DNA of 64,000 bases from contig NZ_JAFLVX010000011.1 of assembly GCF_017316185.1 (NCBI RefSeq), positions 88,565 to 152,564 on the forward strand. Reading direction: 5' to 3'. Source of the DNA: Candidatus Vagococcus giribetii (lineage in GTDB: Bacteria; Bacillota; Bacilli; Lactobacillales; Vagococcaceae). The position numbers were made by a program, and so were the translations under genes. Positions within the stretch are counted from its first letter, which is position 1. The number at the start of each line of letters is the position of its first letter. Below, piece after piece: positions 1 to 8,612 of the stretch. The notes under the pieces are model-generated. The model ran no database searches. It was given only the letters and a program-made list of their open reading frames with translations, and was not told where the DNA came from.

Positions 1-816
1 AATCAGTCCAAAGAAACTCATAAAAAGTCCTACAGCAGATGCCTTACCAACTTGCATCGTTGAAAAAGCTAAAGTATATGCATAAGTACCTAGAACCTCT
101 GTCGAATTAGCAGGTCCCCCGCCTGTTAATAATTTAATGTAATCAAATGCTAAGAACGAACCAATGACAATCATAATCATCATTAATTTAAAGGTAGGTA
201 GCAAATGAGGAAAATAGACATTTTTAAACGTACCCCAAGCATTACACCCATCAATTTTCGAGGCTTCTACTAGGTCTTGAGGCGTCTGCCTAAGTGAGGC
301 AAAGTAAATCACCGCAAGATATCCCCAGTAATGCCAGATATCCACACTAGCTACTGCATAAATTGCGGTTTGAATATTTGTTAACGGTGAACCGACTGCG
401 TAACCTATATTGTTTAAGACACCGATAATACCTGTTCGTGAATTAAATATGATGTTTTGCCAAAGCATAGCGTTGACTGCAGGAGCAAGAACATACGGTA
501 TTAAGAAGATAACTTGATAGATATTTTTAGATTTCTTCTTTTTAAGTAGAATCACCGAAACGCCTAAGGCTAACAAAACAGGAACTGTTAAAAATAGTGC
601 CATCCAAATCATGTTATTAGAAATAGCTTTCCAAAAAACACGATTTGAAAATAGCTCTTGAAAGTTTTGAAGCCCTACAAAATTAACATCAAAAGATATG
701 CCATTGTAATCAGTAAAAGACATAACGATGGTTAAAATACCGGGTACAATAACGATACAAATACTTAGCAGGAGTGCTGGCATCACTAATAAATAATCGG
801 TCCATTTTTTCCTCAT
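1..816 (-). CDS. Sugar ABC transporter permease, MalF type (3' end outside window)
   Basis: Inner-membrane permease of a carbohydrate ABC importer of the CUT1 family. The start ATG (814-816) follows the end of the binding-protein gene by 21 bases and the protein begins MRKKWTDYLLVMPALLL. About 272 residues are visible and the C-terminus lies beyond base 1. Several hydrophobic helices are seen, and near residue 190-215 is the EAA loop (EASKIDGCNAWGTFKNVYFP) that docks the ATPase. It is the third gene after lacI in this operon. The second permease and any ATPase would lie further left, outside the window. The sugar cannot be deduced. Confidence 0.9.
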   Translation of the reverse strand, partial: MRKKWTDYLLVMPALLLSICIVIVPGILTIVMSFTDYNGISFDVNFVGLQNFQELFSNRVFWKAISNNMIWMALFLTVPVLLALGVSVILLKKKKSKNIYQVIFLIPYVLAPAVNAMLWQNIIFNSRTGIIGVLNNIGYAVGSPLTNIQTAIYAVASVDIWHYWGYLAVIYFASLRQTPQDLVEASKIDGCNAWGTFKNVYFPHLLPTFKLMMIMIVIGSFLAFDYIKLLTGGGPANSTEVLGTYAYTLAFSTMQVGKASAVGLFMSFFGLI

Positions 817-837
817 TGATACTACTCCTATCTATAG

Positions 838-2214
838 TTATTTTGAACCAGGTTGTGGAATATTAGGAACTAATCCCTTTTCAAGCTCTTTTGAAAACTC
901 CTTATCTGCCTTGTCTAACAATTCAGTAGATGTTTCTTGATCTAACCAGACATTTTCAATATCAATAAAGACTTGTTGAGTAGCTGGTGGGAAGAACACA
1001 TTAGTCATATAACCAAAATTCCCACTATCAATCGCTGTAGACATTGACTTGATGGTTTCAATAAAACTAGTTGATAGACTACCCATTTTTTCTGTACTAA
1101 TAGAGTCTAAATCTTTTAATGGAGCTCCCCAATACCCTGGCCACTCTGCCGAAATTTCTTCAACAAACTCTGGTTGTAAAATCATGTTAATGATTTTTGC
1201 CCCTTCATCTTTATGTGTATCTTTCGCATTTTTATTAATAGAGAACGTACAAGCTAAACTAACTGTATACGTTTCTTCAGGCACTTCTTTTGTTTTTGGA
1301 AACGGCATAAATCCTAAATCTTCTTCAGCATCTCCCGTAAAGAATGACGTTGCCCACTGATAGCCAATCGTCGGTCCAATAAAGAATGGAGATTTTCCAT
1401 CAGCTAACAATTGAAGAGACTCTGAAAAATTTAAATTAGCGTAGTCTTTTCCTCCTAAAAAGCCTGCTTTATACCACTCCGCTGATTTATCGACTGCCTT
1501 TTTAATTTCTGGAGAATCCCATTTCTTCTCACCCTTTAACGCTTCATAGACGTTTTGAGGACCGGCAAAGTGAGTTAAAAACAGTGACGAGTAGTTCTCA
1601 TTAACAGGCTTCCATCCCTTATTACCTGTGACGCTTGGATACAATCCCTTTTTCTCAGCCTCTTGCATGATTTTTTCTAATTCCTCGACAGTTTTTGGAG
1701 TTTCCCAATTGTTTTCAGTTAATACTTTTTTGTTATAAAAAACACCTACTGTGTTTAAGCCGCTACCAACTGCGTAGAGCTCATCTTTTACCTTTCCAGC
1801 ATCATAAATAGGAGCTAACATTTGATCTTCCCAACCATACTCTTTAGAATATTTATCTAAGCTTTCAAGTTTACCGGCTTCAACAAGTGGTTTAACAAAT
1901 GAAGGACCTGATCCATAAACAATATCTGGACCTTTGTTAGCAGCTAATGCTGTATTTAAATCTGAATCCACTGAATTTCGATATTCAACTTTGAGAACAA
2001 ATTTATCTTGAGAATCATTGTATTTTTTGATAAGTGATTTATCTAAAGCATCTCTTGAATAAGGTTCTGCTCCCCAAAACCACAATGTTATTTCTTCTTT
2101 TTTCCCATCAGAAGTGCTTTGTTTTTCCTTTTTGCTACAACCAGTAGCTATGAATACGCTTACAAATATAACTAACAAAACTCGCCAAAATTTATTCTTA
2201 CTACCCTTATCCAT
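838..2214 (-). CDS. Sugar ABC transporter substrate-binding lipoprotein
   Basis: Extracellular solute-binding protein (family 1, MalE-like) that captures a sugar and delivers it to the adjacent permease. The 458-residue protein starts with a lipoprotein signal: a basic N-terminus, a hydrophobic core, then the lipobox IATGC with Cys26, followed by a Lys/Ser-rich tether. The mature part has the typical LWFWGAEPYSRDALDK opening and the GVFYNKKVL and FFIGPTIGYQWA segments. Length is normal for the family. It lies 21 bases upstream of the permease and 18 bases after the small membrane protein gene, so the genes are probably co-transcribed. Substrate unknown. Confidence 0.93.
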   Translation of the reverse strand: MDKGSKNKFWRVLLVIFVSVFIATGCSKKEKQSTSDGKKEEITLWFWGAEPYSRDALDKSLIKKYNDSQDKFVLKVEYRNSVDSDLNTALAANKGPDIVYGSGPSFVKPLVEAGKLESLDKYSKEYGWEDQMLAPIYDAGKVKDELYAVGSGLNTVGVFYNKKVLTENNWETPKTVEELEKIMQEAEKKGLYPSVTGNKGWKPVNENYSSLFLTHFAGPQNVYEALKGEKKWDSPEIKKAVDKSAEWYKAGFLGGKDYANLNFSESLQLLADGKSPFFIGPTIGYQWATSFFTGDAEEDLGFMPFPKTKEVPEETYTVSLACTFSINKNAKDTHKDEGAKIINMILQPEFVEEISAEWPGYWGAPLKDLDSISTEKMGSLSTSFIETIKSMSTAIDSGNFGYMTNVFFPPATQQVFIDIENVWLDQETSTELLDKADKEFSKELEKGLVPNIPQPGSK

Positions 2215-2232
2215 TTCTTTTCCTCCTATTGC

Positions 2233-2685
2233 TCATTTAAGCAACTTATTTTTCATTTTTTCCGATAAACTAATAATGTATGTTTTATCATCACTGGATA
2301 TAGAAATCATGTATTGAGAAAATCCCTTTCGTTTGTCTGATTTCGATGTGAGAAAAACTTCATTTCCTCCTTTCATAGATGGTTCGTAAGGTAGAATGGC
2401 TAAGATATGATGAACATCTACTTCTAAAATCCCTGTTTCTACCTTCTTTTGACAAACACGGTCAACTCTTAATACTTGTTGAAAAAGAACATAATCATAA
2501 GCCATACAAACACGGTCGTTAATATATTTAATACCAAAGTAAGCAACTATAACTGCTATAGACGAAACAAGAGGGATAAAAGCTGTTAATGAAAATAGCA
2601 TTAAGGACATCATTATCACTAAACATTTCAATATAATTATCTCCTTATCTCGAACGACTACACTTTCTTCAAGCACGCTTATCAC
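2233..2685 (-). CDS. Small membrane protein of unknown function inside the sugar operon
   Basis: A 150-residue protein that I do not recognise with confidence. It has a hydrophobic N-terminal half (about residues 18-52, two membrane helices) and a soluble C-terminal half with a beta-rich pattern (ILAILPYEPSM, FLTSKSDKRKGFSQYMISISSDD). The arrangement recalls small DUF6106-like proteins found beside sugar transporters, but that is only an impression. It sits between lacI (7 bases away) and the binding protein, in the same orientation, which suggests an accessory role in the transporter operon. Confidence 0.75.
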   Translation of the reverse strand: MISVLEESVVVRDKEIIILKCLVIMMSLMLFSLTAFIPLVSSIAVIVAYFGIKYINDRVCMAYDYVLFQQVLRVDRVCQKKVETGILEVDVHHILAILPYEPSMKGGNEVFLTSKSDKRKGFSQYMISISSDDKTYIISLSEKMKNKLLK

Positions 2686-2692
2686 CCCTCTC

Positions 2693-3715
2693 TTAATTAA
2701 TATCTTTTACAGTAGAGCCTATAAACCAATTGGAAGATAGCAAGTGTAACTTCTTATCTATTTTTTTACCCTCTAATGCCTCGATTAATAAAGTCATCGC
2801 AACTCTTCCAATTTGTCTTTCATCTTGATTAATGGAAGTTACTGTGTACTGAGACAATTCAGATACTAAAGAAAAACTCGTATCATTATCAAAACAAACC
2901 ACTGAAACATCTTCTGGAACCTTAATCCCTCTTTCTAAAAATGCTTTCATGACTCCATATGCCATTAAATCATTAAAGCAGATAAAGGCAGTATACCTTT
3001 CAACATCTAACGTTTTGGCTATAGAATAAGCTTTTTTCATTTTATAGTCTGCAAGTACAATTTGCTTTTTAGAATAAGGTAAATCATGGTCTTCTAAAGC
3101 TTGCCTGATTCCTTTTTCTCGATGAATACTGTTAGTAGAACCAATCACTCCACCAAAACAAAAAATGTTCTGATGACCTTTTTCAATCAGATAATTTGCC
3201 ATGTCGTATCCTGATTTTACATAATTTGAGGCAACCACATAAACATTGTCGTGTAAGTTATCATTATGTTCATCTAAAATAACAATAGGCAATCTTCGCT
3301 TATTTGGGTAAATAGCCAATAACTTTTCTGAATTTCTTGATGCTAGTAAAATGCCATCAATCATTTTATTTTCTAAAAGCTTTAGTTGTCGCCTCTCTTC
3401 TTCAACGTCATTATCCGTATCACAAACAATCACGCTATACATTTGTTCTGAAGCTACTTTACTAACAGCTTTAATAATCGAAGCGTAGAACATATTACTA
3501 ACATCTGGTACAACGACAGCAATCGTTTCAGATTTTTTGGTTACCAAGCTTCTAGCTACTTGGTTTCTTTCATACCCCATCTCCTCTGCTACCTTTTTGA
3601 CTCTCTCCACCGTATTTTTTCCAATTTCTTTGGTCTTGTTATTTAAGACCAAAGAAACAGTAGCTGGTGAAACTTGGCATCTCTCTGCAATTTCTTTAAT
3701 TGTCACTTTTTTCAT
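2693..3715 (-). CDS. LacI-family transcriptional regulator of the sugar operon
   Basis: DNA-binding repressor or activator with an N-terminal LacI helix-turn-helix (VTIKEIAERCQVSPATVS, residues 4-21) and hinge, then a periplasmic-binding-protein-like effector domain (IAVVVPDVSNMFY ... FICFNDLMAYGVM ... VVCFDND). I chose the ATG at 3715 because GGAG lies 6 bases before it; a GTG four codons upstream overlaps that ribosome binding site and is unlikely. The protein is then 340 residues, normal for LacI. It is the first gene of the ABC operon and probably senses the imported sugar. A LacI-type palindrome lies just upstream of the ribosome binding site, suggesting self-regulation. Confidence 0.93.
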   Translation of the reverse strand: MKKVTIKEIAERCQVSPATVSLVLNNKTKEIGKNTVERVKKVAEEMGYERNQVARSLVTKKSETIAVVVPDVSNMFYASIIKAVSKVASEQMYSVIVCDTDNDVEEERRQLKLLENKMIDGILLASRNSEKLLAIYPNKRRLPIVILDEHNDNLHDNVYVVASNYVKSGYDMANYLIEKGHQNIFCFGGVIGSTNSIHREKGIRQALEDHDLPYSKKQIVLADYKMKKAYSIAKTLDVERYTAFICFNDLMAYGVMKAFLERGIKVPEDVSVVCFDNDTSFSLVSELSQYTVTSINQDERQIGRVAMTLLIEALEGKKIDKKLHLLSSNWFIGSTVKDIN

Positions 3716-3727
3716 GTGCTTCTCCAC

Positions 3728-3739
3728 TTAAACGTTTTA
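3728..3739 (-). promoter_or_regulatory. Candidate LacI-type operator
   Basis: Palindrome TTAAACGTTTTA with the central CG step typical of LacI/MalR-family operators. It lies directly upstream of the lacI ribosome binding site, where bound repressor would block the operon. Assignment is by pattern and position only. Confidence 0.5.
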
Positions 3740-4058
3740 GTAATCCCCTTGACACCAAATTATCACACAACGACATCCCCTACACTTTTCTTTTTTCCAA
3801 AAAAAGGATAAAGCAAATAATTTCTATCAGTCACTTTTTTAGATACATGTGTGTTTAGTTATAGAAAACAATTAATTTACTCATTTTAAATTAGTGAACC
3901 GTTCCTATTTTCTCTAAAATGTGGTGGAATCAATAATTATAAAGCAAGTGTTTTAGAAGAATTCTTTTCAGATTAAGCAAAAAACTAAGAACTCCTGTTG
4001 ATTCGTTTATTTTTATGCTTCACTTCTAAAACTTCTCTCAAAGGTTAATGATAAAAGA

Positions 4059-4090
4059 AAGCCTACCTTGGCTAACTGCTAGGTAGGCTT
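4059..4090 (-). terminator. Rho-independent terminator, orphan on the minus strand
   Basis: A perfect 10-base stem (AAGCCTACCT / AGGTAGGCTT) with a 12-base loop. On the minus strand it is followed by TTTCTTTTAT, so it terminates leftward transcription. No intact minus-strand gene lies upstream. Only the C-terminal gene scrap at 4115-4210 does, and the hairpin begins 24 bases after that scrap's stop codon. Confidence 0.6.
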
Positions 4091-4114
4091 AGTTCTATTC
4101 ATTTAACAACGTAC

Positions 4115-4210
4115 TTATTTATTTATACGGTCGCCATTTACAAGTTTAAAGACCTTTTCTGGTTCTCCATTTAAGAAATGAACAATCGAATTTATACGAT
4201 GAAAGACACC
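4115..4210 (-). pseudogene. C-terminal remnant of a lost minus-strand gene
   Basis: A minus-strand reading frame of about 31 codons ends with TAA at 4115-4117, just before a minus-strand terminator. Its protein-like end (IVHFLNGEPEKVFKLVNG) resembles the C-terminal helix of D-2-hydroxyacid dehydrogenases, which often end in FLNGE..-xxLVN. There is no start codon or ribosome binding site, and a stop codon closes the frame at 4211. The recognisable part stops near 4180, where the plus-strand regulator remnant begins, so this may be one side of a deletion junction. The identity is a guess. Confidence 0.35.
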
Positions 4211-5040
4211 TTAAATGGGCTCTACATGGAGACCAATTTACACAAACGAAACCTTATTTTTGAAGATATTCTATCAACCAAACTCACACCTGACAATAAA
4301 AAAAGATATAGTCTCCTTTTAGGCACAAATCTTGAAAACAAATACTACATGGTAACAATTTTTAGTGATTTATTTGGAACAGACAATTCCCGTTTTTTTG
4401 AAGAAAGTCAGATAAGTGACTTAAAAGATTACATTTTAGAATCCTTCTTAAAAACACAAGATATTTTGATGTTTTCTTACCAATGTCGAATTATCTTCCT
4501 AATTGGTGAAGGTATCAATTCCCTAGATGATTCCTTAAAGGGCCTTGACCAATTACTTCAAACTTTTTATCAACATTCTAAATTTTCTGTTGGGGTCAGC
4601 AGCCTCCATCAACTAGAGAATTTAAATAAAGCCTATAAAGAAAGTCTACAAGCGATTAATTATTTGCATTATCAAAAGAATGATTGTCACATACAAAAAT
4701 ACGATGAATTAGGCATCTTAAACCTCTTCACTGATGATGAAGGTATGATTAATACTTACTATATCGAACGATTGATTACTCAATTTATCCAACCCTTACT
4801 AAAATATGATTCTTCCAACAACACTGATTTAATCGAGACAATCACTTGCTTTTTTAATAATAACTTTTCAAAAAAAGCACAAGTGAGTTACTTTTTATTC
4901 ACGTTAATACTCTTCGGTCACGCCTAAAGAAAGTCGAAACATTATTACATGTGGATCTAAATGCTAGTAATGATTTATTAAATATTCAACTCGCATTGAA
5001 GCTCTATGAAAAATCAGTTTTTTTGCATATTGATCATTAA
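4178..5040 (+). pseudogene. PucR/CdaR-family transcriptional regulator, frameshifted
   Basis: The first frame (4178-4927) encodes 249 residues with a GGDEF-like CdaR domain (LLGTNLENKYYMVTIFSD ... FSVGVSSLHQLENLNKAYKESLQAI) and the start of the PucR C-terminal HTH (DLIETITCFFNNNFSKK). It then runs into a stop. Shifting frame at the A7 run 4870-4876 restores the family signature SELLFIHVNTLRSRLKKVE and continues to TAA at 5038-5040. Restoring one A (A8) gives the uninterrupted domain. There is also no room for the usual N-terminal effector domain: a TAA lies immediately before the ATG. So the gene appears truncated at the front and frameshifted at the back, unless the A-run is a read error. 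Confidence 0.8.
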
Positions 5041-5070
5041 ATACTCTAGGGAAATTCATATCAATATTGA

Positions 5071-5108
5071 AATCCATGGTTCCTAGTACTATAAAGGAGC
5101 CGTGGATT
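5071..5108. terminator. Hairpin in the gap before the decarboxylase operon
   Basis: A 14-base stem with two G-U-type pairs (AATCCATGGTTCCT / AGGAGCCGTGGATT) and a 10-base loop. It follows the broken regulator by 30 bases. Neither strand has a strong T-run after it, so its terminator role is uncertain. A 75-codon frame downstream (5102-5329, GTG start) looks random. Otherwise I see only the decarboxylase ribosome binding site (AGGAGG at 5361-5366) in this gap. Confidence 0.45.
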
Positions 5109-5374
5109 ATTGTCTTAGTAATAGTATTTTCTCGAATACTATATTTTTGGTGTATCTTCTTATATTAAAAAAACTTAAAAAGATTCAATTAAAGATTATT
5201 AATAATAAGTCTGTGACTTCATTCTTTCAACCAAAAAAAATTTCAACAGACATCATAATGTTAAAGTCATATTTAATTAAGTCACTATTCCGTTTTGTCA
5301 TAGCCCTCGGCCTAACTCGAATTGTTTAACTCATCACATGGAGTCTATAATTCTAAGTATAGGAGGAATGTCTT

Positions 5375-6835
5375 ATGACACAAATAAATGATTTAAGAAG
5401 TGCCTTAGCTTTGTTGGAAACAATCCCTAATCAATTACATTACACTGACGAACCCATTGATGCCCAAGCAGAAATTTCTGGCGTTTATCGTTATATCGGA
5501 GCAGGTGGTACTGTAATGAGACCAACTAAAGAAGGACCCGCTATGATTTTTAGAAATGTCACTGGCTATCCAGACGTACAGGTTTTAATTGGTCTACTCG
5601 CAAGTCGTTCAAGAGTCGCAAGTATGTTAAATGTAGAATCAAAAAAATTAGGTTTTCTGTTAAACGAAGCAGTTAAAAACCCAATTAATCCTATCACAAT
5701 AGCAAAAAAAGATGCAAAATGCCAGGAAGTTATTCACTTAGCAACTGATTCAGATTTCGACATTAGAAAAATTGTTCCCGCACCAACAAATACCGAAGAA
5801 GATGCAGGACCTTATATTACGATGGGACTTATTTATGGACATGACTTAGAAACTCATGAAACAGATATCACAATTCATCGACTATGTGTTCAAGGAAAAG
5901 ATGAACTCACCATGTATTTTGTTCCTGGTGGTCGTCATTTAGGAGCATTTTTAGAAAAATATGAAGCAGCTAATGAACCAATGCCTGTCTCAATAAGCAT
6001 TGGTGTTGACCCAGCTATTGAAATTGGCGCTTGTTTTGAACCACCAACTACTCCACTTGGATATGATGAATTAGGGGTTGCAGGAAGTATTAGAAATGAG
6101 CCTGTTGAACTGGTAGATTGCCTAAGTATTGATGGAAAAGCAATCGCTAATGCTGAATTTGTTATTGAAGGAGAAATTTTACCTAAAGTTCGAGTTAGAG
6201 AAGATCAAAATACTAATACTGGTAAAGCAATGCCTGAGTTTCCTGGATATACTGGACCAGCTCAACAAGAAATTCAAGTCATTAAGATTAAAGCCATTAC
6301 TCATCGTAAAAATCCTATCCTACAAACTGTCATCGGTCCTAGTGAAGAACATGTCAATATGGCAGGTATTCCAACGGAAGCAAGTATTTTACAAATGGTT
6401 AGTCGTGCAATGCCTGGTAAATTATTAAATGTTTATTCTCATTCATCTGGTGGTGGGAAATACATGGCAATTTTACAATTTAAAAAGTCGATTCCTAGTG
6501 ATGAAGGACGTCAAAGACAAGCAGCTCTTCTGGCCTTCTCTGCTTTTTCAGAACTAAAACACATTATTATTGTTGACGAAGATGTTGATATTTTTGACAC
6601 CAATGACGTCCTTTGGGCTCTAAACACACGATACCAAGGCGATATTGATACTATTTTTATTCCAGGAATTAGATGTCACCCCTTAGATCCTTCACAAAGC
6701 CCTGAGTACAATAATCAATTGCGTGACAAAGGGCTTTCTTGTAAAACAATATTTGACTGTACTGTTCCTTTTGACCAAAAAGACCGATTTAAACGAGCTA
6801 CGTTTAAAGAAATGGATTATGAAAAATACCTCTAA
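5375..6835 (+). CDS. lpdC: UbiD-family aromatic acid decarboxylase, gallate decarboxylase LpdC type
   Basis: Prenylated-FMN-dependent, non-oxidative decarboxylase; the closest match I recognise is LpdC (gallate/protocatechuate decarboxylase) of Lactiplantibacillus plantarum. At 486 residues it matches LpdC in length and in long blocks: SGVYRYIGAGGTV, GPAMIFRNVTGYPD, APTNTEEDAGPYITMG, FEPPTTPLGYDELGVAG, GKAMPEFPGYTG and VIGPSEEHVNMAGIPTEAS. The segment AEFVIEGEI (residues 260-268) carries the conserved acidic residues of the UbiD active site. The start has AGGAGG 8 bases upstream. Its operon supplies the cofactor enzyme (8025-8594) and the LpdD helper (7678-8028). Exact substrate (gallate, protocatechuate or another hydroxybenzoate) is inferred from family resemblance. 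Confidence 0.92.
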   Translation: MTQINDLRSALALLETIPNQLHYTDEPIDAQAEISGVYRYIGAGGTVMRPTKEGPAMIFRNVTGYPDVQVLIGLLASRSRVASMLNVESKKLGFLLNEAVKNPINPITIAKKDAKCQEVIHLATDSDFDIRKIVPAPTNTEEDAGPYITMGLIYGHDLETHETDITIHRLCVQGKDELTMYFVPGGRHLGAFLEKYEAANEPMPVSISIGVDPAIEIGACFEPPTTPLGYDELGVAGSIRNEPVELVDCLSIDGKAIANAEFVIEGEILPKVRVREDQNTNTGKAMPEFPGYTGPAQQEIQVIKIKAITHRKNPILQTVIGPSEEHVNMAGIPTEASILQMVSRAMPGKLLNVYSHSSGGGKYMAILQFKKSIPSDEGRQRQAALLAFSAFSELKHIIIVDEDVDIFDTNDVLWALNTRYQGDIDTIFIPGIRCHPLDPSQSPEYNNQLRDKGLSCKTIFDCTVPFDQKDRFKRATFKEMDYEKYL

Positions 6836-6929
6836 CAGAAAAATAAAATCATCATATAAACAGTCTATTAATATAACAAAACTAGGGGATGTGACTATAA
6901 TGTCCTTCCCTTTTTAGGAGGAATTAGTT

Positions 6930-7652
6930 ATGCCTGTTGGACCATTTATTAATTGTTTAAGCACACTTTTAGGAGCACTAATTGGCGCTTTTTTAGGTAA
7001 AAAAATACCCGAACGACTCAGACTAAATTTACCTTTAACTTTTGGAGCAGCTTCAATGGGAATGGGGATTTCAATGGTTGTTAAAGTTCACATGCTCCCA
7101 CCTGTTATCTTATCTTTGTTACTTGGTAGTGCCATTGGTGAGCTGCTTAAATTAGAAAAAGGCATTGAGTGGTGTGCTCAAAAAGTAAGAGGGCCTATTC
7201 AAAAAATATTCCCTTCAGATAATAGTATTGTCGGTTCTCAAGAAAACTTCATGCAACAATTTGTTGGTATTGTTGTTCTTTTTAGTGCTAGTGGAACTGG
7301 TATTTTTGGTGCCTTAAATGAAGGAATTACTGGAGACCCATCTATCCTTATTTCTAAAAGTTTTTTAGATTTCTTCACTGCTGCCATTTTTGCAACTGCA
7401 TTGGGTTACATCGTAACAACGACAGTTATCCCACAGTTCGTTATTTTATTTGGTTTATTTTTCCTTGCAGGAATTATTATGCCATTAACAACACCAGAAA
7501 TGATTGCTGACTTTTCTGCTTGTGGCGGTATTATTATGTTTGTTACAGGTTTAAGAATCAGTGGGATTAAAGCCTTCCCTATAGCAAACATGCTCCCCGC
7601 CTTACTCATCGTCATGTTTATTTCAAATTATTGGACAGCATTCTTTGGATAA
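6930..7652 (+). CDS. DUF554-family integral membrane protein
   Basis: A 240-residue polytopic membrane protein of the DUF554 (YdfK/YqgA) family. It begins MPVGPFINCLSTLLGALIGA and has about six to seven hydrophobic helices with Gly-rich motifs (LLLGSAIGELLKLEKGIE, FSASGTGIFGALNEGITGD, CGGIIMFVTGLRISGIK). A ribosome binding site AGGAGG lies 8 bases before the ATG. It sits between the decarboxylase and its helper LpdD, all in one direction. That position suggests a role in moving the acid substrate or the phenolic product. Transport by this family is not established, so this is an inference from context. Confidence 0.85.
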   Translation: MPVGPFINCLSTLLGALIGAFLGKKIPERLRLNLPLTFGAASMGMGISMVVKVHMLPPVILSLLLGSAIGELLKLEKGIEWCAQKVRGPIQKIFPSDNSIVGSQENFMQQFVGIVVLFSASGTGIFGALNEGITGDPSILISKSFLDFFTAAIFATALGYIVTTTVIPQFVILFGLFFLAGIIMPLTTPEMIADFSACGGIIMFVTGLRISGIKAFPIANMLPALLIVMFISNYWTAFFG

Positions 7653-7677
7653 ACAACAACTGAAAGGGTGTTAAAAT

Positions 7678-8028
7678 TTGGAAAATTCTTTTATTGAGGA
7701 CATAACTGTATTTCATAAAAAAATACACATCACTGCTAAACGAATAGATACTGATTTAATCATTGAAATAATTGGAGGTGATCGCCCTCATATTGGTGCT
7801 ATCACTGCGGGAAACTATAAACATCAGACACAATCAATTGTATTTGACATCCACAAAGAATTCTATTTCACAGAAGAATGGCTCATTAGGCTAAGAAAAA
7901 AATTTTCTGGAAATATCTTGATTTATAGTGGGGTTCATTATAGTCAAATAACTAATGAACAACTAAAAGTGTTGACTTCAAAAATTGATAATGTATATTC
8001 TCAAGTAGAGGAGTGGCTTAAAAAATGA
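7678..8028 (+). CDS. lpdD: LpdD-type accessory protein of UbiD decarboxylase (prenylated flavin chaperone)
   Basis: Small 116-residue protein of the LpdD family, which accompanies LpdC-type decarboxylases and is thought to help supply or mature the prenylated flavin. The signature GGDRPHIGAITAG (about residues 36-48) is clear. Translation starts at TTG (7678) with AAAGGGTG a few bases upstream. The last codons overlap the start of lpdB by four bases (ATGA), a sign of translational coupling. It lies between the DUF554 protein and the flavin prenyltransferase. Confidence 0.85.
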   Translation: MENSFIEDITVFHKKIHITAKRIDTDLIIEIIGGDRPHIGAITAGNYKHQTQSIVFDIHKEFYFTEEWLIRLRKKFSGNILIYSGVHYSQITNEQLKVLTSKIDNVYSQVEEWLKK

Positions 8029-8594
8029 TACCTAAACGAAAAATGATTGTAGGTATTTCAGGGGCTTCAGGAGCTATTTATGGAAAAAAACTCATTGAAC
8101 AACTTATACAACACAATATTGAAACTCATGTTGTTATGTCTATGTGGGCTAAAAAAAATTTAGTACTTGAAGATAAAATTAATTTAGAAAGAACAAAAGA
8201 ACTAGCTGATTTTACGTATAGCAATCATGATTTGTCTGCCCCGATAGCTAGCGGTTCTAGACTTTATGATGCCATGTTCATCGTGCCAACTAGTATGAAA
8301 ACATTAAGTAGTATTGCAAATGGTTTTTCAGATACTTTGATATCTCGAGCTGCTGATATTTGTTTAAAAGAACATCGTCCACTCATCTTATCACCTAGAG
8401 AAACACCTCTAAACACAATACATTTAGAAAACATGTTGAAATTATCCAGATTAGGAGTTCGTATCGTACCACCAATGCCAGCTTTTTATAACGAACCAAA
8501 GGATATAGAAGATTTAATTGATCATCATGTGATGAAATTATTAGATCAAGTGGGTATTCATATCGAAGGGAAAAGATATTTAGAAAATGATTAG
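8025..8594 (+). CDS. lpdB: Flavin prenyltransferase UbiX/LpdB
   Basis: Transfers a dimethylallyl group to reduced FMN to make the prenylated FMN cofactor that UbiD enzymes require. The 189-residue protein has the UbiX hallmarks: an N-terminal GISGASGAIYG flavin-binding loop (residues 10-20), VPTSMKTLSSIANGFSDTLI, and RPLILSPRETPLNTIHLENM near the phosphate-binding site. Length is typical. Its start overlaps the lpdD stop, so the two are made together. Presence in the same operon as lpdC gives a self-sufficient decarboxylase unit. Confidence 0.95.
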   Translation: MIPKRKMIVGISGASGAIYGKKLIEQLIQHNIETHVVMSMWAKKNLVLEDKINLERTKELADFTYSNHDLSAPIASGSRLYDAMFIVPTSMKTLSSIANGFSDTLISRAADICLKEHRPLILSPRETPLNTIHLENMLKLSRLGVRIVPPMPAFYNEPKDIEDLIDHHVMKLLDQVGIHIEGKRYLEND

Positions 8595-8612
8595 GCTTAG
8601 GAGGAAACAACG

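Noticed and set aside
5102..5329. 75-codon plus-strand frame before lpdC
   Set aside because: GTG start without a ribosome binding site, low-complexity Lys/Ile/Leu composition and no recognisable domain; it begins inside a hairpin. Probably non-coding.
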